A stretch of 64,000 bases of DNA from Streptomyces sp. NBC_01016 (GCF_026341035.1 NZ_JAPEOQ010000002.1:2542001-2606000), one strand, 5' to 3'. Shown: positions 15,463 through 24,017, counted from the stretch's first letter. The notes: a model not told the origin generated them from the sequence alone. Numbers and translations: made by a program.

Positions 15463-17123
15463 GACGCGAGCCCTTCCGCGAGCGGGCCGAGCGCGAGCGC
15501 CGGGAAGTACGTCAGACCGGTGATGATCAGGAGCGTGCCCACCAACAGGCCGGTGAACAAAGGCTTGTTGGTACGCAGGGTGCCCGCGGTGGCCGGGACC
15601 GGCCGCTGCTCGGCCAGCGAGCCGGCGAGCGCGAGCACGAACACCATCGGCAGGAAGCGGCCGAGCAGCATCGCCAGACCGATCATGGTGTTGAACCAGT
15701 TCGTGTCGGCGGACAGGCCTGCGAAGGCGGAGCCGTTGTTGTTGGCGCCGGATGTGAACGCGTACAGGATCTCGGAGAAGCCGTGCGCGCCGGGATTCAG
15801 CATGGAGTTCGGCGGGGTCGGCAGGGCCATCGACATGGACGTGAAGACGAGGACGAGGGCCGGCGTGATGAGGATGTAGCAGGCCGCGAACTTGATCTCA
15901 CGGGTGCCGATCTTCTTGCCGAGGTACTCGGGCGTGCGGCCCACCATCAGGCCGGCGATGAACACCGCGATGATCGCCATGATCAGCATGCCGTAGAGAC
16001 CGGATCCGGTGCCGCCGGGCGCGATCTCGCCGAGCTGCATACCCAGCAGGTTGAGGCCGCCGCCGAGACCGGTGTTGGAGGAGTGGAAGGAGTTCACCGC
16101 GCCGGTCGAGGTGAGCGTCGTGGCGACCGAAAAGATCGCCGAACCGCCGATGCCGAAGCGGGTCTCCTTGCCCTCCATCGCGCCGCCCGCCAGGTCGAAC
16201 GCGGGGCCGTGGTGGGCGAACTCGGTCCACATCATCAGCGCGGTGAAGCCGACCCAGATCGTCGCCATCGTGGCGAGAATCGCGTAGCCCTGCTTGACCG
16301 AGCCGACCATCTTGCCGAACGTGCGGGTCAGCGCGAACGGGATGACGAGGATCAGGAAGACCTCGAAGAGGTTCGAGAAGCCGTTGGGGTTCTCGAAGGG
16401 GTGGGCCGAGTTGGCGTTGAAGTAGCCGCCACCGTTGGTGCCCAGCTCCTTGATGACTTCCTGGGAGGCGACCGCGCCGCCGTTCCACTGCTGCGAGCCG
16501 CCCATGAACTGGCCGACGGAGTGGATGCCGGAGAAGTTCTGGATGGCGCCGCAGGCGACGAGCACGAGCGCGCCGACGACGGAGATCGGGATCAGGATGC
16601 GGACGGTGCCGCGGACCAGGTCGGACCAGAAGTTGCCCAGCTCACCGGTGTGGGAGCGGGCGAAGCCGCGCACGAGCGCGACCGCCACGGCGATCCCCAC
16701 GGCCGCCGAGACGAAGTTCTGTACCGCGAGGCCGCCGGTCTGTACGACGTGGCCCATGGCCTGTTCGCCGTAGTACGACTGCCAGTTGGTGTTGGCGACG
16801 AAGGACGCGGCCGTGTTGAAGGCCTGGTCCGGGTCGATCGACGTGAAGCCGAGCGAGCCGGGCAGCGAGCCCTGGACCCGCTGCAGCAGGTAGAGGAACA
16901 GGACGCTCACCGCCGAGAAGGCGAGGACGCCGCGCAGGTAGGCGGTCCAGCGCATCTCGGCATCCGGGTTGGCGCCGATGCCCTTGTAGATCCACTTCTC
17001 CACCCGCAGGTGCTTCTCGGAGGAGTAGACCCGGGCCATGTAGTCGCCGAGGGGACGGTAGGCCAGCGCCAGCGCGACGCAGAGGGCGAGGAACTGAAGC
17101 ACTCCGGCAAGTACGGGGCTCAT
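15459..17123 (-). CDS. kdpA: KdpA, potassium-binding and translocating subunit
   Basis: This 554-aa polytopic membrane protein is related to K+ channels. The four filter-like loops are visible, among them NTNWQSYYGEQAMGH (first), NGGGYFNANSAHPFENPNGFSN (read in two parts: TNGGGYFNANSAH and PFENPNGFSN), SSNTGLGGGLNLL and SGANNNGSAF. Helices alternate through the length. ATG 17123 lies 8 bases after the kdpF stop, and the 3' end overlaps kdpB by 4 bases. Confidence 0.96.
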   Translation of the reverse strand: MSPVLAGVLQFLALCVALALAYRPLGDYMARVYSSEKHLRVEKWIYKGIGANPDAEMRWTAYLRGVLAFSAVSVLFLYLLQRVQGSLPGSLGFTSIDPDQAFNTAASFVANTNWQSYYGEQAMGHVVQTGGLAVQNFVSAAVGIAVAVALVRGFARSHTGELGNFWSDLVRGTVRILIPISVVGALVLVACGAIQNFSGIHSVGQFMGGSQQWNGGAVASQEVIKELGTNGGGYFNANSAHPFENPNGFSNLFEVFLILVIPFALTRTFGKMVGSVKQGYAILATMATIWVGFTALMMWTEFAHHGPAFDLAGGAMEGKETRFGIGGSAIFSVATTLTSTGAVNSFHSSNTGLGGGLNLLGMQLGEIAPGGTGSGLYGMLIMAIIAVFIAGLMVGRTPEYLGKKIGTREIKFAACYILITPALVLVFTSMSMALPTPPNSMLNPGAHGFSEILYAFTSGANNNGSAFAGLSADTNWFNTMIGLAMLLGRFLPMVFVLALAGSLAEQRPVPATAGTLRTNKPLFTGLLVGTLLIITGLTYFPALALGPLAEGLAS

Positions 17124-17131
17124 ATCTGTAC

Positions 17132-17221
17132 TCAGAACCTCTCCGGGTAGATGAGGGCGAGGACGAGATAGCCCAGCAGGGCGACGGCCACGACGAGGCC
17201 GACGATGTTCTCGGCGGTCAC
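17132..17221 (-). CDS. kdpF: KdpF, 29-aa membrane subunit of the Kdp pump
   Basis: The GTG at 17221 opens a 29-residue single-helix peptide, MTAENIVGLVVAVALLGYLV plus LALIYPERF, ending directly before kdpA. The core V-x-L-L-G-Y-L-x-x-x-L-x-x-P-E-x-F is the KdpF signature; the peptide packs against KdpA and stabilises the complex. The start overlaps the stop of the small upstream gene as GTGA. Confidence 0.9.
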   Translation of the reverse strand: MTAENIVGLVVAVALLGYLVLALIYPERF

Positions 17222-17301
17222 AGCTTGGTCACCCCCTTGGCGACGAGTGCCACCAGCGCGAAGACCGCGATCGTGATGACGACGAAGGCCACGTCGGCCA
17301 T
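17218..17301 (-). CDS. 27-aa single-helix membrane peptide preceding kdpF
   Basis: ATG 17301 with AGGAG nine bases upstream opens MADVAFVVITIAVFALVALV followed by AKGVTKL and a stop that overlaps the kdpF start (GTGA). It is one hydrophobic helix with a basic tail, so the tail should lie in the cytoplasm. It resembles KdpF in size and shape but lacks the Y-L-x-x-x-L-x-x-P-E-x-F ending, so it may be a second KdpF-like subunit or a leader peptide whose translation controls the operon. The good ribosome binding site and coupling argue that it is translated. It is the first gene of the kdp operon; the promoter should lie within 17302-17488. Confidence 0.65.
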   Translation of the reverse strand: MADVAFVVITIAVFALVALVAKGVTKL

Positions 17302-17488
17302 CGTGAGCTCCTGGATGAGGTTCGGAAGGGACAGGAAGTGCCGGACGGTGGAACCACTGACCGGACGATTAGAGGAAACCCCTGGCAGTGGCCGGTTTCG
17401 AGCCCCGTTGACGGCTCCCATACGCCGCCGTGCACGCCCTTGACGCGTCTCATACGTGGACCGGGGCGCGCCGTGATTTACAAGGGAT

Positions 17489-19333
17489 CTACGAGAGCCG
17501 GAACCGCAGCCGGCAGATGACGGCATCGGTGTCACGGCGCACCGCGTGTGCGACGACCGCGCCACGCTGGTTCTGCAGGATCCGCTGCCAGGCACGCCCC
17601 GGTTCGGCCTCCGGGACGAGGACGGTGACGCGGGTTCCGGGTTCGGCCGCCTCGCGTACGTAGGCGGCGACAGGCTTGCCGAGGGTGCGTCGCTCGGAGG
17701 GGATGTGGATCAGGTCGACGCCCGGGTTCCACAGCGCCCAGTCGCGGGTCAGGGCCTCGGTCTGCGCGCGGTCCTCCGGGTCGGTGTGGCAGACGGTGAC
17801 GGCGCGGACCTCGTCGCCCAGCGAGTTCGCGGCGGTCAGCGCCTCGCTGGTGAGCCGGGAGATGCCGGAGACCGGCACGATGACGAGCGAGCGTGCGTGC
17901 GTGGGGCACTCCGGGATCCGGCCGAGGCCGAGGCGCTCGCCGATGCGGTCGTAGGCGCGGTGCACGGCCTGGAACGCGAGGACGAGCAGGGGCAGCGCGA
18001 TCACGATGAGCCAGGCGCCGTCGTGGAACTTGGTGGCGGTGACGACGATCGCGGAGACCCCGGTGAGCAGCGCCCCGAGCCCGTTGAGGAGCTTCTTTCC
18101 GAGCGACCCGGGCACCCCGTGCCAGTGGATGACCATGCCGACCTGGGCGATGGTGAAGCCGACGAAGACACCGATGGCGAAGAGCGGCACGAGTGTGTTG
18201 GTGTCACCACCGGAGAAGACCAGCAGGGCGGCGGAGATCCCGGAGAGGGTGAGGACGCCGTGCCGGTGGACCTGGCGGTCGGCCTTGAGGGCGAACACGT
18301 GCGGCAGGTAGTTGTCGCGGGCCAGCAGTTTGAGCAGCACGGGGAGTCCACCGAACGACGTGTTCGCGGAGAGGGCCAGCAGGATCATCGTCGCGAACTG
18401 CACGACGTAGAAAGCCCAGTTGTGGCCGAGTGAGGCGTCCGCGAGCTGCGCGAGGACCGTGACGCCCTCGACCGGCTGGAGGTGGAAGCGGGAGATGAGC
18501 ACGCTCAGCCCGATGAGCATCACACCGAGCACCGCGCCGAGCGCCACCTCGGCGTGCTGCGCCCGGCGGGCGCGCGGTGCACGGAACTGCGGCACCGCGT
18601 TCGCGATGGCCTCGACGCCGGTCAGTGCCGAGCAGCCGGACGCGAACGCCTTCACCAGGAGCAGCGCGCCGACGGTGGTGGCGTTGTCGGCGAGGACCGA
18701 TGCGTGGCCGGTGGCGGCCGCCGTGGAGACGGGTGCGGAACGGAAGAGTCCCACCGCTATCAGGACGAGGATCGACACGACGAACACGGCTGTCGGCACG
18801 ATGAACGCGCGGGCCGAGTCGACGATGCCGCGCAGGTTCACCGCGGTGATCAGGACGAGCACGGCCAGGCAGATCGCGAGCCGGTCGCCGTACAGCTCCG
18901 GGAACGCGGAGGTCAGGGCGGCCACCCCGGCGGTGACCGCGACGGCGACATTCAGCACGTAGTCGAGGACGAGGGATGCGGCGGCCACCAGGCTGGTCCG
19001 AGCACCCAGATGCTCCTTCGCCACGGCGTAGGAACCGCCGCCGTCCGGGAACGCGGCGATGACCTGCCGGTAGGAGGCGACCAGTACGGCAAGGAGCGCG
19101 GCGATCGCGAGAGTGACCGGCAGGGTGAAGCCGAGGCCGTGGGCACCGGCCGCCGCCAGCACAAGCACGATCGCCTCGGGACCGTAGGCGACGGAGGCCA
19201 TGGCGTCGAGGGAGAGCGCGGCGAGGCCGGTCACCGCGGTGAGCCGGTGCTTTTCGCCGGCGGCGTCGCGCGCGTCCGGCGGTTCCTCCTCGGACGGGGC
19301 CGCGCCGTACTCGGCGATCTGGGAAGCGGACAT
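17489..19333 (-). CDS. APC-superfamily transporter, KimA/YdaO-like potassium importer
   Basis: The 614-aa protein has about 12 helices and a soluble C-terminal domain of some 150 residues, the size and plan of KimA-type proton-coupled K+ importers. Family features are LTAVTGLAALSLDAMASVAYGPEAI (helix 1), FPDGGGSYAVAKEHLG (helix 3), SGCSALTGVEAIANAVPQFR (helix 6 region) and a C-terminal ARSLVIVPVSGISRLTSEAL. AAGGAG precedes the ATG. Location directly upstream of kdp on the same strand supports a K+ role; otherwise an amino-acid permease would be possible. KimA in Bacillus is controlled by c-di-AMP through a riboswitch; I saw no such RNA in the 300 bases upstream. Confidence 0.75.
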   Translation of the reverse strand: MSASQIAEYGAAPSEEEPPDARDAAGEKHRLTAVTGLAALSLDAMASVAYGPEAIVLVLAAAGAHGLGFTLPVTLAIAALLAVLVASYRQVIAAFPDGGGSYAVAKEHLGARTSLVAAASLVLDYVLNVAVAVTAGVAALTSAFPELYGDRLAICLAVLVLITAVNLRGIVDSARAFIVPTAVFVVSILVLIAVGLFRSAPVSTAAATGHASVLADNATTVGALLLVKAFASGCSALTGVEAIANAVPQFRAPRARRAQHAEVALGAVLGVMLIGLSVLISRFHLQPVEGVTVLAQLADASLGHNWAFYVVQFATMILLALSANTSFGGLPVLLKLLARDNYLPHVFALKADRQVHRHGVLTLSGISAALLVFSGGDTNTLVPLFAIGVFVGFTIAQVGMVIHWHGVPGSLGKKLLNGLGALLTGVSAIVVTATKFHDGAWLIVIALPLLVLAFQAVHRAYDRIGERLGLGRIPECPTHARSLVIVPVSGISRLTSEALTAANSLGDEVRAVTVCHTDPEDRAQTEALTRDWALWNPGVDLIHIPSERRTLGKPVAAYVREAAEPGTRVTVLVPEAEPGRAWQRILQNQRGAVVAHAVRRDTDAVICRLRFRLS

Positions 19334-19527
19334 GAGGGTCTCCTTCGGACTGTGCTCGGCGCGGGCGGGGGCGGGCGGCCGCAGTGGGGCCGCGTGTCGC
19401 GCCGCGCCTTTCGAGGCCCGCTCAGGTTCTGTCCGGATCCGGCCGAGACCGACCGCTACTTGCGCGTTCTTCGCGCATCGCAGGGCTTTCCTGACGCGAC
19501 CTTGATGGGGTTCGTCCCGATGGATGG

Positions 19528-19565
19528 CTCGGCGTCAAAGGTGTGTCTCGGCGTCAAAGGTGTGT
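19528..19565. repeat. Perfect tandem duplication of 19 bp in a promoter region
   Basis: The unit CTCGGCGTCAAAGGTGTGT occurs twice head to tail (19528-19546, 19547-19565). It lies in the 300-base region between the leftward KimA-like gene and the rightward gene at 19634. That region holds no gene. The duplication could hold paired activator or repressor sites, or be a recent slippage. Confidence 0.85.
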
Positions 19566-19633
19566 TCTGAGTTCCGTCTGGGGCGCGTCAAGATGCGGGG
19601 CACGGCGGGCGAAGGCGACCTACCGTCAGCGGC

Positions 19634-20197
19634 ATGCGACACAGGACCCGGGCCGACCGCGACGACGCAGGTACTCACCCGACGCATTCCGAGCCCGCCT
19701 CCCGGGCCGCCGACGTGCACTGGGCGGGCGAGGCCCGCGGTGCGTTCGGATACGCACTCACCCTGTTCGGCCTGCTTCTCCTCATCGACACCTTCTCCGG
19801 TCAACTCGACCTGTGGCGCGGTCTGTTGTGGCTGTGCATCGGAACGCTGCTCGGTACCGTGCTGATGCCGCCGCGGGTCAGCGCCACCACCGATCGACTC
19901 GTCTCGCGCGGACTGCTGAGGGAGCACTCGGTGCGCACCGACCGCCTGGTGTCGGTGCGCTGCCTGGACGGAGTGGCCAGACGCCTGGTGTTGCGCGACG
20001 AGTTCGGTGGCCGTGTCGAGATCGACCCGCAGGTACTGACCGCCAATCCGCCGCTGTGGCGCCTGGTCGACGACGCGGCCCGGGTCTCGGTGGAACAGGG
20101 CCTGCTGCTGTGCGGCGAGACAGCGCTGCGCAAGCTGGCCCGGCAGGTGGACGCCGAGCTGGCGCGGACGATATTCCGGGTGTCCGACTTCACGTGA
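19634..20197 (+). CDS. Membrane protein of unknown function, 187 aa
   Basis: I do not recognise a named family. The protein has a hydrophilic N-terminus of about 35 residues and two close helices (FGYALTLFGLLLLIDTF and LWRGLLWLCIGTLLGTVLM). A cytoplasmic C-terminal domain of about 105 residues follows (SVRTDRLVSVRCLDGVARRL, LRDEFGGRVEIDPQVLTANP). This pattern, a two-helix anchor with a small basic beta-rich domain, recurs in streptomycete proteins of unknown role. The ribosome binding site is weak. Gene content on either side gives no hint. Confidence 0.7.
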   Translation: MRHRTRADRDDAGTHPTHSEPASRAADVHWAGEARGAFGYALTLFGLLLLIDTFSGQLDLWRGLLWLCIGTLLGTVLMPPRVSATTDRLVSRGLLREHSVRTDRLVSVRCLDGVARRLVLRDEFGGRVEIDPQVLTANPPLWRLVDDAARVSVEQGLLLCGETALRKLARQVDAELARTIFRVSDFT

Positions 20198-20329
20198 GGC
20201 CGCTGTGCAGGACGTGAAGTGAGGCCATCGGCAGGCCTGTTGCTCTCACCCCTGGGCGTCCGCCCCTGCTCTGCCGCTCGGTGGATGTCCGGATGCCGGC
20301 GACGTCGACGACGGTGAACTGCAGTGAGC

Positions 20330-20580
20330 CGTGCTCGGCGTGATGCCGGTCGAGCCGGCACTCGCGGTCACCACCGGCTTCCCACCGGAGAAGACCGTGA
20401 TGCACGGCAACGCCAAGAGCCCGAGGACCTCGCCATGGCGCTACAGCTCGGGGTCGGCCGCATCGTCGTGGACAGCGCTTCCGAGATCACGCGACTCGCC
20501 GCCCTCGTGCCCGAGGGCTCCCGCCAGCAGGTCATGGTGCGGGTGGTGCCGGGCATCGAGGCGGACGGCCCAGGCCTTGG
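20330..20580 (+). pseudogene. Fragment of a diaminopimelate decarboxylase-like gene (LysA/PLP fold III)
   Basis: Two frames carry adjoining pieces of the alanine-racemase-fold barrel of DAP/ornithine decarboxylases: TTGFPPEKTVMHGNAKS (the H-G-N-x-K-S motif) and, after a shift near 20425, EDLAMALQLGVGRIVVDSASEITRLAALVP (the G-V-G-x-I-V-V-D-S motif), then MVRVVPGIEA. The PLP-lysine region and the whole C-terminal half are absent. It is a relic with no start signals. Bases 20581-20778 hold nothing I recognise. Confidence 0.6.
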
Positions 20581-20778
20581 TGGGGGAGAGCCGCCGGCTA
20601 CTTGCAACGAACTCTGAACTCCGTTGGGATCGCGCCCATTTGATCCGGAGCAGTCAGGCATTCCGGGCTCCTGGGCAGGCCGGCCCGTCATCGGATGAAG
20701 TCCGATGACCGAGAAGTGGCAACGCGGCGCCGCAACTGACCTGTCGGCTTCGGCGGCAGATTCTCGGCTCGGGCCCGC

Positions 20779-21039
20779 TCACGTGCGGGGAGTCGCTCGC
20801 CTCCTGGCGTAGTGGGAGCGCGCCGCCATGCCCAGCAGGACCACGCCCGCGAGGCCGACCAGGAGTGTTGTCCACTCGGGCAGATGGGCCGCCCGCAGGA
20901 GGGCGGAGACACCAAAGGTCGTGTCCCATCCGGCCTCCGTGATGGCGGAACCGAAGCCCTGGACGACGAGGATGGCACCGAACAGCCACAGCAGGCCCTT
21001 GCTTGAGCTGCTGTTCGGCCTCTTGGGCTGCTTTGTCAT
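20779..21039 (-). CDS. Small two-helix membrane protein divergent from a TetR gene
   Basis: The 86-aa protein has a Lys/Ser-rich N-terminus (MTKQPKRPNSSSSK), then two hydrophobic segments, LLWLFGAILVVQGFGSAI and TLLVGLAGVVLLGMAA, joined by a loop, and an Arg-rich tail. ATG 21039 follows AAGGGGGAG; the frame runs up to 21069, but the upstream codons lack start signals. I do not recognise a family. It shares its promoter region with the TetR gene at 21149 and two inverted repeats, so it is the most likely target of that repressor. Confidence 0.65.
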   Translation of the reverse strand: MTKQPKRPNSSSSKGLLWLFGAILVVQGFGSAITEAGWDTTFGVSALLRAAHLPEWTTLLVGLAGVVLLGMAARSHYARRRATPRT

Positions 21040-21070
21040 GACGAGCTCCCCCTTCTGACGTCGACGCATC

Positions 21071-21094
21071 GATGTGATGCGTTCGCATCACATC
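21071..21094. promoter_or_regulatory. Putative TetR operator 1 (24-bp palindrome)
   Basis: Two perfect 11-bp arms (GATGTGATGCG and its complement) flank a TT centre, midway between the divergent starts at 21039 and 21149. The core TGATGC-N4-GCATCA is repeated in the second site at 21113-21127. A perfect palindrome of this length in a TetR divergent promoter is the usual operator arrangement. Confidence 0.7.
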
Positions 21095-21112
21095 GTGCAG
21101 TGCGGCCGGATA

Positions 21113-21127
21113 TGATGCAAGTGCATC
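21113..21127. promoter_or_regulatory. Putative TetR operator 2
   Basis: TGATGCAAGTGCATC repeats the half-site TGATGC and its partner GCATC with the same four-base spacing as the site at 21071-21094. It lies 22 bases before the GTG of the TetR gene, fitting autorepression. Confidence 0.6.
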
Positions 21128-21148
21128 GCAACGAGGAAGGGGTGGACC

Positions 21149-21763
21149 GTGCCCAAGCAGGTCGACTACGAGGACCGGCGCCGACGCATCGCCGAGGCGG
21201 TCTGCGCCTTGATCGCATCCTCCGGAATGGAGGCCGTCAGCCTCCGCGACGTCGCCGCCCAGGCCCAGGTGTCCATGGGTGCTGTCCAGCGCTGCTTCCG
21301 CACCAAGCAGGACATGCTGCTGTTCGCCCTGGAACACATCACCGAACATGTCAGCGCACGCGCCAACCAGCGCATCGGCGCCACCTCCACGCCCGAGGCC
21401 GCTTCGACCCTGCTCTCCCACACCGTGGCCGAACTCGCCCTGCTGGATGAGGAATCGACGACCCTCGCGCACGTCTGGCTGGCCTTCGTCGCCCAGGCCC
21501 CAGCCAGCGAGAAGCTGAGCACGGTGCTCCACGAGACCTACGCCAAACTCCACGACCTCGTCGTGTGGCTCATCCGCTACGGCCAGGACACCCAGGAAGT
21601 CCGTCAGCACCTCGACCCGGACCTTGAGGCGCGAACGCTCCTCGCCCTGGCCGACGGCCTCACGGTCCACGTCGTGGCGGGCCATCACACCTCGGCTGCG
21701 GCGCTGGCCATCCTCCAACACCACATCGACGGCTTGCTGGAAGCGCCACCCGCCCGCGGCTGA
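21149..21763 (+). CDS. TetR-family transcriptional regulator
   Basis: The 204-aa protein has the TetR N-terminal helix-turn-helix: RRRIAEAVCALIASSGMEAV, SLRDVAAQAQVSMGAVQRCF, RTKQDML (residues about 10-58). The C-terminal ligand and dimer domain ends with ALADGLTVHVVAGHHTSAAA, close to the BetI/TetR_C_6 type. GTG 21149 follows GAAGGGG. It faces a small membrane protein gene across two matching palindromes. The effector is unknown. Confidence 0.88.
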   Translation: MPKQVDYEDRRRRIAEAVCALIASSGMEAVSLRDVAAQAQVSMGAVQRCFRTKQDMLLFALEHITEHVSARANQRIGATSTPEAASTLLSHTVAELALLDEESTTLAHVWLAFVAQAPASEKLSTVLHETYAKLHDLVVWLIRYGQDTQEVRQHLDPDLEARTLLALADGLTVHVVAGHHTSAAALAILQHHIDGLLEAPPARG

Positions 21764-22706
21764 CACCACCACTGGCCAACGGTCCCGTCGGCATCGGACA
21801 CCAGCTCCAGGGCAAGACGCCATGTGTCCTGATGAACCCAGGCATGACGGCCCTGCTGTTCGAACAGGCCGGCGTGCGCGGCGTCCTGAAGGCCATCCCG
21901 CAGCAGCCCCGCCCCTGCCGAATATCTCGTCCGCCCTGGCGGGAGCGGGTGTGCCGGGGTTTGGTGGATGACGGCCGCGGCCACTGGAGTCGGCGCTCTC
22001 GCGCGGCTGTCGACCACGCGGCGGGATGATCGACCGTGCTGCTGCGACTGACCTGTCTGGGGGCGAACGCGCTCTACTGCGGGCGAGGTCCGCACCGCAC
22101 TCGCAGAGCGGTCCGTGATGCCCCCGCTCGACTACCTCACGAGCCTGAGCCTGGCCACGCTCCCGGCCTGGCCGCTACCCGACGACGCAGAGGCTCACAT
22201 CGTCGTCTACCGCCGTAACGGCACCGGCTTCGGACCCCTCTGGGCCGCGATCGGCAGCGGAGATGGCACCGAGGTCGACAGCGCCATCGCCAAGGTCGTC
22301 CGCGGGCCGAGCAGGTTCTGGGCCAGGGGTCTGGGCGACTGGGGCCCTTCTGACGGATCTTGCCGGAGTCGCGGGCCCTGGCACGTGCATCTGCGGCGTT
22401 GTCGTCGGTTGCCAACTTCCCCAAGCTCTCGGCTTCGCTCGAGCAGGGGAGGCCCCATTACCCCGCTCGCGGAGCTGAATGGTGCGGCCTCCCGCATCCA
22501 GCCTGATCCGTCAGAAGGACCCTGGTGCCCTGTCGAAGTGCTGTCAGATTGCGGGCCGTTGACCCGCTGGGATGTCAGGTTGCTTGAGAGGACGGAGGCC
22601 CGGGGTTCTCAAATGACCTGGCTTTCGCGGAAGTCGCGATCTCGATAGAGGCAGAACCTCCGGCAGAAATGATCGGGTGAGGTATGGCGGGACGAGGGAG
22701 CAAGGG
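21764..22706. other. Stretch of about 940 bases without a convincing gene
   Basis: Open frames occur on both strands, but I recognise no family in them. One rightward frame near 22118-22300 (MPPLDYLTSLSLATLPAWPL, then EAHIVVYRRNGTGFGPLWAA) looks protein-like in composition for about 65 codons before turning Arg/Ser-rich, so it may be a gene remnant. A leftward frame near 21800-21910 reads AAHAGLFEQQGRHAWVHQDT and may be another. Neither has a clear start. Confidence 0.4.
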
Positions 22707-23528
22707 ATGGTGATCAGCGACGGCGTGCTGCCGATCACCACCACGACACTGGCCCACAACGCCGCCAAGGACGACCTGGCGGCCTGGCTCGGTGACATGT
22801 TCCTGCCGCTGGAGGTGTGCAACTGGCCGCTGAACGTCGCCGTGGTGCGCAGCGGCGACCGGACCATCCTCGTCGATTCCGGGCTGGGGACGGAGTTCCC
22901 GGGTTTCCCGCGAGCCGGACGGCTGGCCATGCGACTGGATGCCGCCGGGATCGATCCCGCGTCCGTGACCGACGTGGTGCTCACCCACCTGCACATGGAC
23001 CACATCGGCGGGCTGCTCGTCGAGGGGCTGAGGGGCCGACTGCGCCAGGACCTGCAAGTCCACCTGGCGGCGGCTGAGGCCGAGTTCTGGGACGCGCCCG
23101 ACTTCTCCCACACCGTCATGCCGGCACCGGTGCCGGACGTGCTGCGAAAGACCGCCTCGCAGTTCCTGGACGTGTACCGAAGCCAGTTGCGGCCGTTCGA
23201 GACGGAGTACGAGGTGGCGCCAGGAGTGGTGATGCAGCGCACCGGCGGGCACACACCCGGCCACAGCATCATCCGCCTGGAGTCCGGCGGCGATCGGCTG
23301 ACGTTCGCCGGCGACGCCGTGTTCCAGACCGGGTTCGACAAGCCCGACTGGCACAACGGCTTCGACCACGACCCCGAGGAAGCGGCCCGCGTCCGGGTCC
23401 GTCTCCTGACAGAGCTGGCGGCGAACGGCGGGCAACTGCTGGCCGCGCACCTGCCGTTCCCGGCTGCCTGTCACGTGGCGGTCGACGGCAGCGCCTTCCG
23501 TTTCGTACCAGCCGTCTGGGACTACTGA
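22707..23528 (+). CDS. Metallo-beta-lactamase-fold hydrolase
   Basis: The 273-aa protein carries the zinc motif H94-L-H96-M-D98-H99, a downstream His in TGGHTPGHS, the bridging Asp in LTFAGDAVFQ and a final His in AAHLPFP. The full metal set of the family is therefore present. Size and the N-terminal VVRSGDRTILVDSGLGTEFPG resemble the quorum-lactonase/YtnP-like and general MBL hydrolases that cleave lactones or esters in the cytoplasm; the substrate cannot be told. ATG 22707 follows GAGGGAG; an ATG at 22677 is in frame but lacks a site. It stands alone among degraded sequence. Confidence 0.85.
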   Translation: MVISDGVLPITTTTLAHNAAKDDLAAWLGDMFLPLEVCNWPLNVAVVRSGDRTILVDSGLGTEFPGFPRAGRLAMRLDAAGIDPASVTDVVLTHLHMDHIGGLLVEGLRGRLRQDLQVHLAAAEAEFWDAPDFSHTVMPAPVPDVLRKTASQFLDVYRSQLRPFETEYEVAPGVVMQRTGGHTPGHSIIRLESGGDRLTFAGDAVFQTGFDKPDWHNGFDHDPEEAARVRVRLLTELAANGGQLLAAHLPFPAACHVAVDGSAFRFVPAVWDY

Positions 23529-23615
23529 CCGCAGTTCGGCTGGGGCCGACGTCTGAGCAGCGCCCGAGAGGCCGACCCTGATAAGTAGGCCTGGTTGTCA
23601 AGTGAGCAAGGTGGA

Positions 23616-23648
23616 GCGGTGCCCACGTGACATCACTGTGGGCACCGC
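23616..23648 (+). terminator. Hairpin downstream of the MBL hydrolase gene
   Basis: An 11-bp perfect stem (GCGGTGCCCAC at 23616-23626 with 23638-23648) and 11-base loop lie about 90 bases after the stop at 23528. Confidence 0.6.
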
Positions 23649-24017
23649 CCCGACAACCCGGGACACCGCCTCCAACGAGGACTTCCGCAGCCCGCGGCCC
23701 CCATCGTCAGCCCATTCGACATCGACCAGACCCGGATCCGTCGCCACCCCCGGCTTTGCGTACCTGCCGAAAACGGCAGTACAGGTACAGCGACAACCGG
23801 ACGAGGAAGATGGGCCTAAACCCCACCTACGGGGCATACACCTCTACTCGGCGCGCTATGCAACGAGAATCCGACAGGCTCAGTGCGACAGGACAACTAG
23901 CGCTATCGCGGGTCGGGCGGTGTGGCCAACTGAAGTGCTAAGTCACACTCGCCGAGGTGTAGGCCCGGGGGCCTGTCCTGCCTTTCTCGGAGCGGCTGCG
24001 TCGCACAGAATGCCGTC
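23649..24017. other. Non-coding or decayed stretch with a hairpin element shared with 56281-56321
   Basis: No gene is recognised. A leftward frame (23602-23837) containing VATDPGLVDVEWADDGGRGL looks protein-like but has no motifs that I can assign. Bases 23948-23989 contain a 42-base element also found at 56281-56321, with a small hairpin (AGGCC...GGCCT) followed by CTGCCTTTCTCG. Confidence 0.4.

Noticed and set aside
19334..19633. Possible c-di-AMP (ydaO-type) riboswitch upstream of the KimA-like gene
   Set aside because: I looked for the conserved GG-rich leader and paired stems but saw only the 19-bp tandem repeat; there is no support for a riboswitch.
21764..22706. A real gene in the frame 22115-22648
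   Set aside because: About 65 codons look protein-like, but the rest is Arg/Ser-rich, with no start signal or recognisable family; kept only as a possible remnant.
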